Source: Hyaloraphidium curvatum (taxonomy: Eukaryota > Monoblepharomycota > Hyaloraphidiomycetes > Hyaloraphidiales > Hyaloraphidiaceae). From it: a DNA stretch of 64,000 bases. The stretch lies in assembly GCA_025558095.1 (NCBI GenBank), contig JAIVFI010000038.1, positions 372,001 to 436,000 on the forward strand, in the 5' to 3' direction. This document shows, piece by piece, positions 63,243 to 64,000 of this stretch. Both the position numbers and the translations under genes were made by a program. Positions within the stretch are counted from its first letter, which is position 1; every line of letters starts with the position of its first letter. The notes beneath the pieces are model-generated. The model ran no database searches. It was not told where the DNA came from and saw nothing but the letters and a program-made list of their open reading frames with translations.

Positions 63243-64000
63243 TTACCGAATCGGACAGTAAGACTGCACGGTCAAAAAGATCCCCAACCCGCGCAGCACG
63301 CTCCACAACCCCACCGCCAGCGTGACGACTGTCACGACCGCCGTCCGCAGCAGCGCGAACGACACAGGGAACCCGAAGATGCGGTACCTGTGCCTCTCGA
63401 TCCCCGCGAACGAACCCAGCAGCGCCTCGTGCGCGCGGAGCGCGTCGACCACCCGCTGAGGGGCGGGATCTGCGCGCCGGGCGGCGGCGGCGAGCATCCC
63501 CTGGATGCGCTGCCGCGCGTCGTGGTACGTCCCCGCGAGGTCCTCGATGGCGACGTTGCCGAGCGAGAGCAGGGAAAGGTCGACGGCGAACCAGCAAAGC
63601 ATCCAGAGGATCGGGGCCAGGGCGCCCAGGGTGATGCAGGAGCCGACCGAGGCGGTGATGAGGGCGAAGACGGAAAAAGCGGCGAGGCAGAGCAGGGTGT
63701 TGGTCCCGCCGGCGTGCAGGACGCCTATGCCCCAGGGGAGGGCGGCAGCGGCATTTTCGTGCAGATCCTCGTAAAGCTCGCGCCCGCCAATGAGCTCGCC
63801 GATCTCGGCTTCCGAAAGGCCACCATCGAGCGCCAGGAAGTAGCGCTCAAAGAACGAGGCAAATGCGACATTGGCGGCCCGCATGCCCAGCCGGCGGGGG
63901 AGCTCCAGGATCGCTGAGGAAGAGGAAGGGGAAGCGATGCGGCCCTGTAGGACAAAACCAAGCGTCATGAACACCAACATCGCACCAAGAAGACCTGACC
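63243..64000 (-). CDS. multipass membrane protein, 5' end beyond window
   Basis: The C-terminal ~234 residues are visible, ending at a stop at 63243. Hydrophobic helices include LLCLAAFSVFALITASVGSC, LGALAPILWMLCWFAVDLSL and AVVTVVTLAVGLWSVLRG. Between the last two lies a soluble loop with YHDARQRIQGMLAAAAR. A likely intron acceptor (ctacag) ends at 63945, so the exon probably starts at 63944 and the ATG at 63980 would be intronic. The helix-loop-helix C-terminus recalls gustatory-receptor-like 7TM proteins, but this is only a speculation. Confidence 0.6.
   Translation of the reverse strand, partial: SGLLGAMLVFMTLGFVLQGRIASPSSSSAILELPRRLGMRAANVAFASFFERYFLALDGGLSEAEIGELIGGRELYEDLHENAAAALPWGIGVLHAGGTNTLLCLAAFSVFALITASVGSCITLGALAPILWMLCWFAVDLSLLSLGNVAIEDLAGTYHDARQRIQGMLAAAARRADPAPQRVVDALRAHEALLGSFAGIERHRYRIFGFPVSFALLRTAVVTVVTLAVGLWSVLRGLGIFLTVQSYCPIR

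Overview
The window is eukaryotic, GC-rich and gene-dense. Most multi-exon genes are cut by very short introns (about 41-106 nt, mostly 53-65) with GTGNGT-type donors, an internal CTGAC or CTAAC branch-like motif and YAG acceptors. I built exon models by hand; every multi-exon model except the broken, partial or fragmentary loci has a spliced length divisible by three. Gene content (FBH1-type F-box helicase, GH15 glucoamylase, class-3 lipase, PFF1-type M28 protease, WBP2-like GRAM protein, RPRD/Rtt103-like CID protein, MscL) together with an RCC1-TM-kinase receptor and short introns suggests an early-diverging, chytrid- or monoblepharid-like fungus. That placement is inference from gene content and intron style, not a database result.

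Layout. 1-8 kb: FBH1 helicase divergent from a short-chain dehydrogenase, a 12-unit ankyrin protein, and a GH15 glucoamylase. 8.7-17.5 kb: one very large secreted gene with 19 introns, coding for 15 apple/PAN-like cysteine units and a beta-rich C-terminal half. 17.6-26.5 kb: a VOC protein, a MYND/Sel1 protein, an alpha/beta hydrolase with a broken frame, a secreted chymotrypsin-fold protease, a zinc alcohol dehydrogenase and a 2OG-Fe(II) oxygenase. 26.9-34 kb: a predicted receptor kinase with an extracellular RCC1-like propeller, a CID-domain transcription factor, and an NmrA-like protein. 34-41 kb: an imine-reductase-like protein, a zinc-finger protein with a Pro/Ala/Thr repeat, a multipass membrane protein, a sterol-desaturase-type hydroxylase and a GNAT acetyltransferase.

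40.6-50.4 kb is the most structured part. It holds an enoyl-CoA hydratase/isomerase, a GPI-type class-3 lipase, an acyl-CoA ligase ending in AKL and an aldehyde dehydrogenase. The ligase and dehydrogenase lie between two inverted copies of a ~1.35 kb segment. The left copy joins the complete lipase to a truncated dehydrogenase tail; the right copy joins the complete dehydrogenase to a truncated lipase tail. This is the expected footprint of an inversion with staggered breaks. The enzymes could act in sequence (lipid hydrolysis, acyl-CoA activation, beta-oxidation, aldehyde clearance), but that link is inferred from proximity only.

50.5-64 kb: an ABCG half-transporter, an MscL channel with a C-terminal zinc ribbon, an F-box-like protein, a WBP2-like protein, a carboxymuconolactone-decarboxylase-like protein, an unresolved fragment, a large vacuolar-type M28 protease, and a multipass membrane protein truncated by the window end, facing a relic of its own paralogue. 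No tRNA, rRNA, CRISPR array or transposon could be supported.
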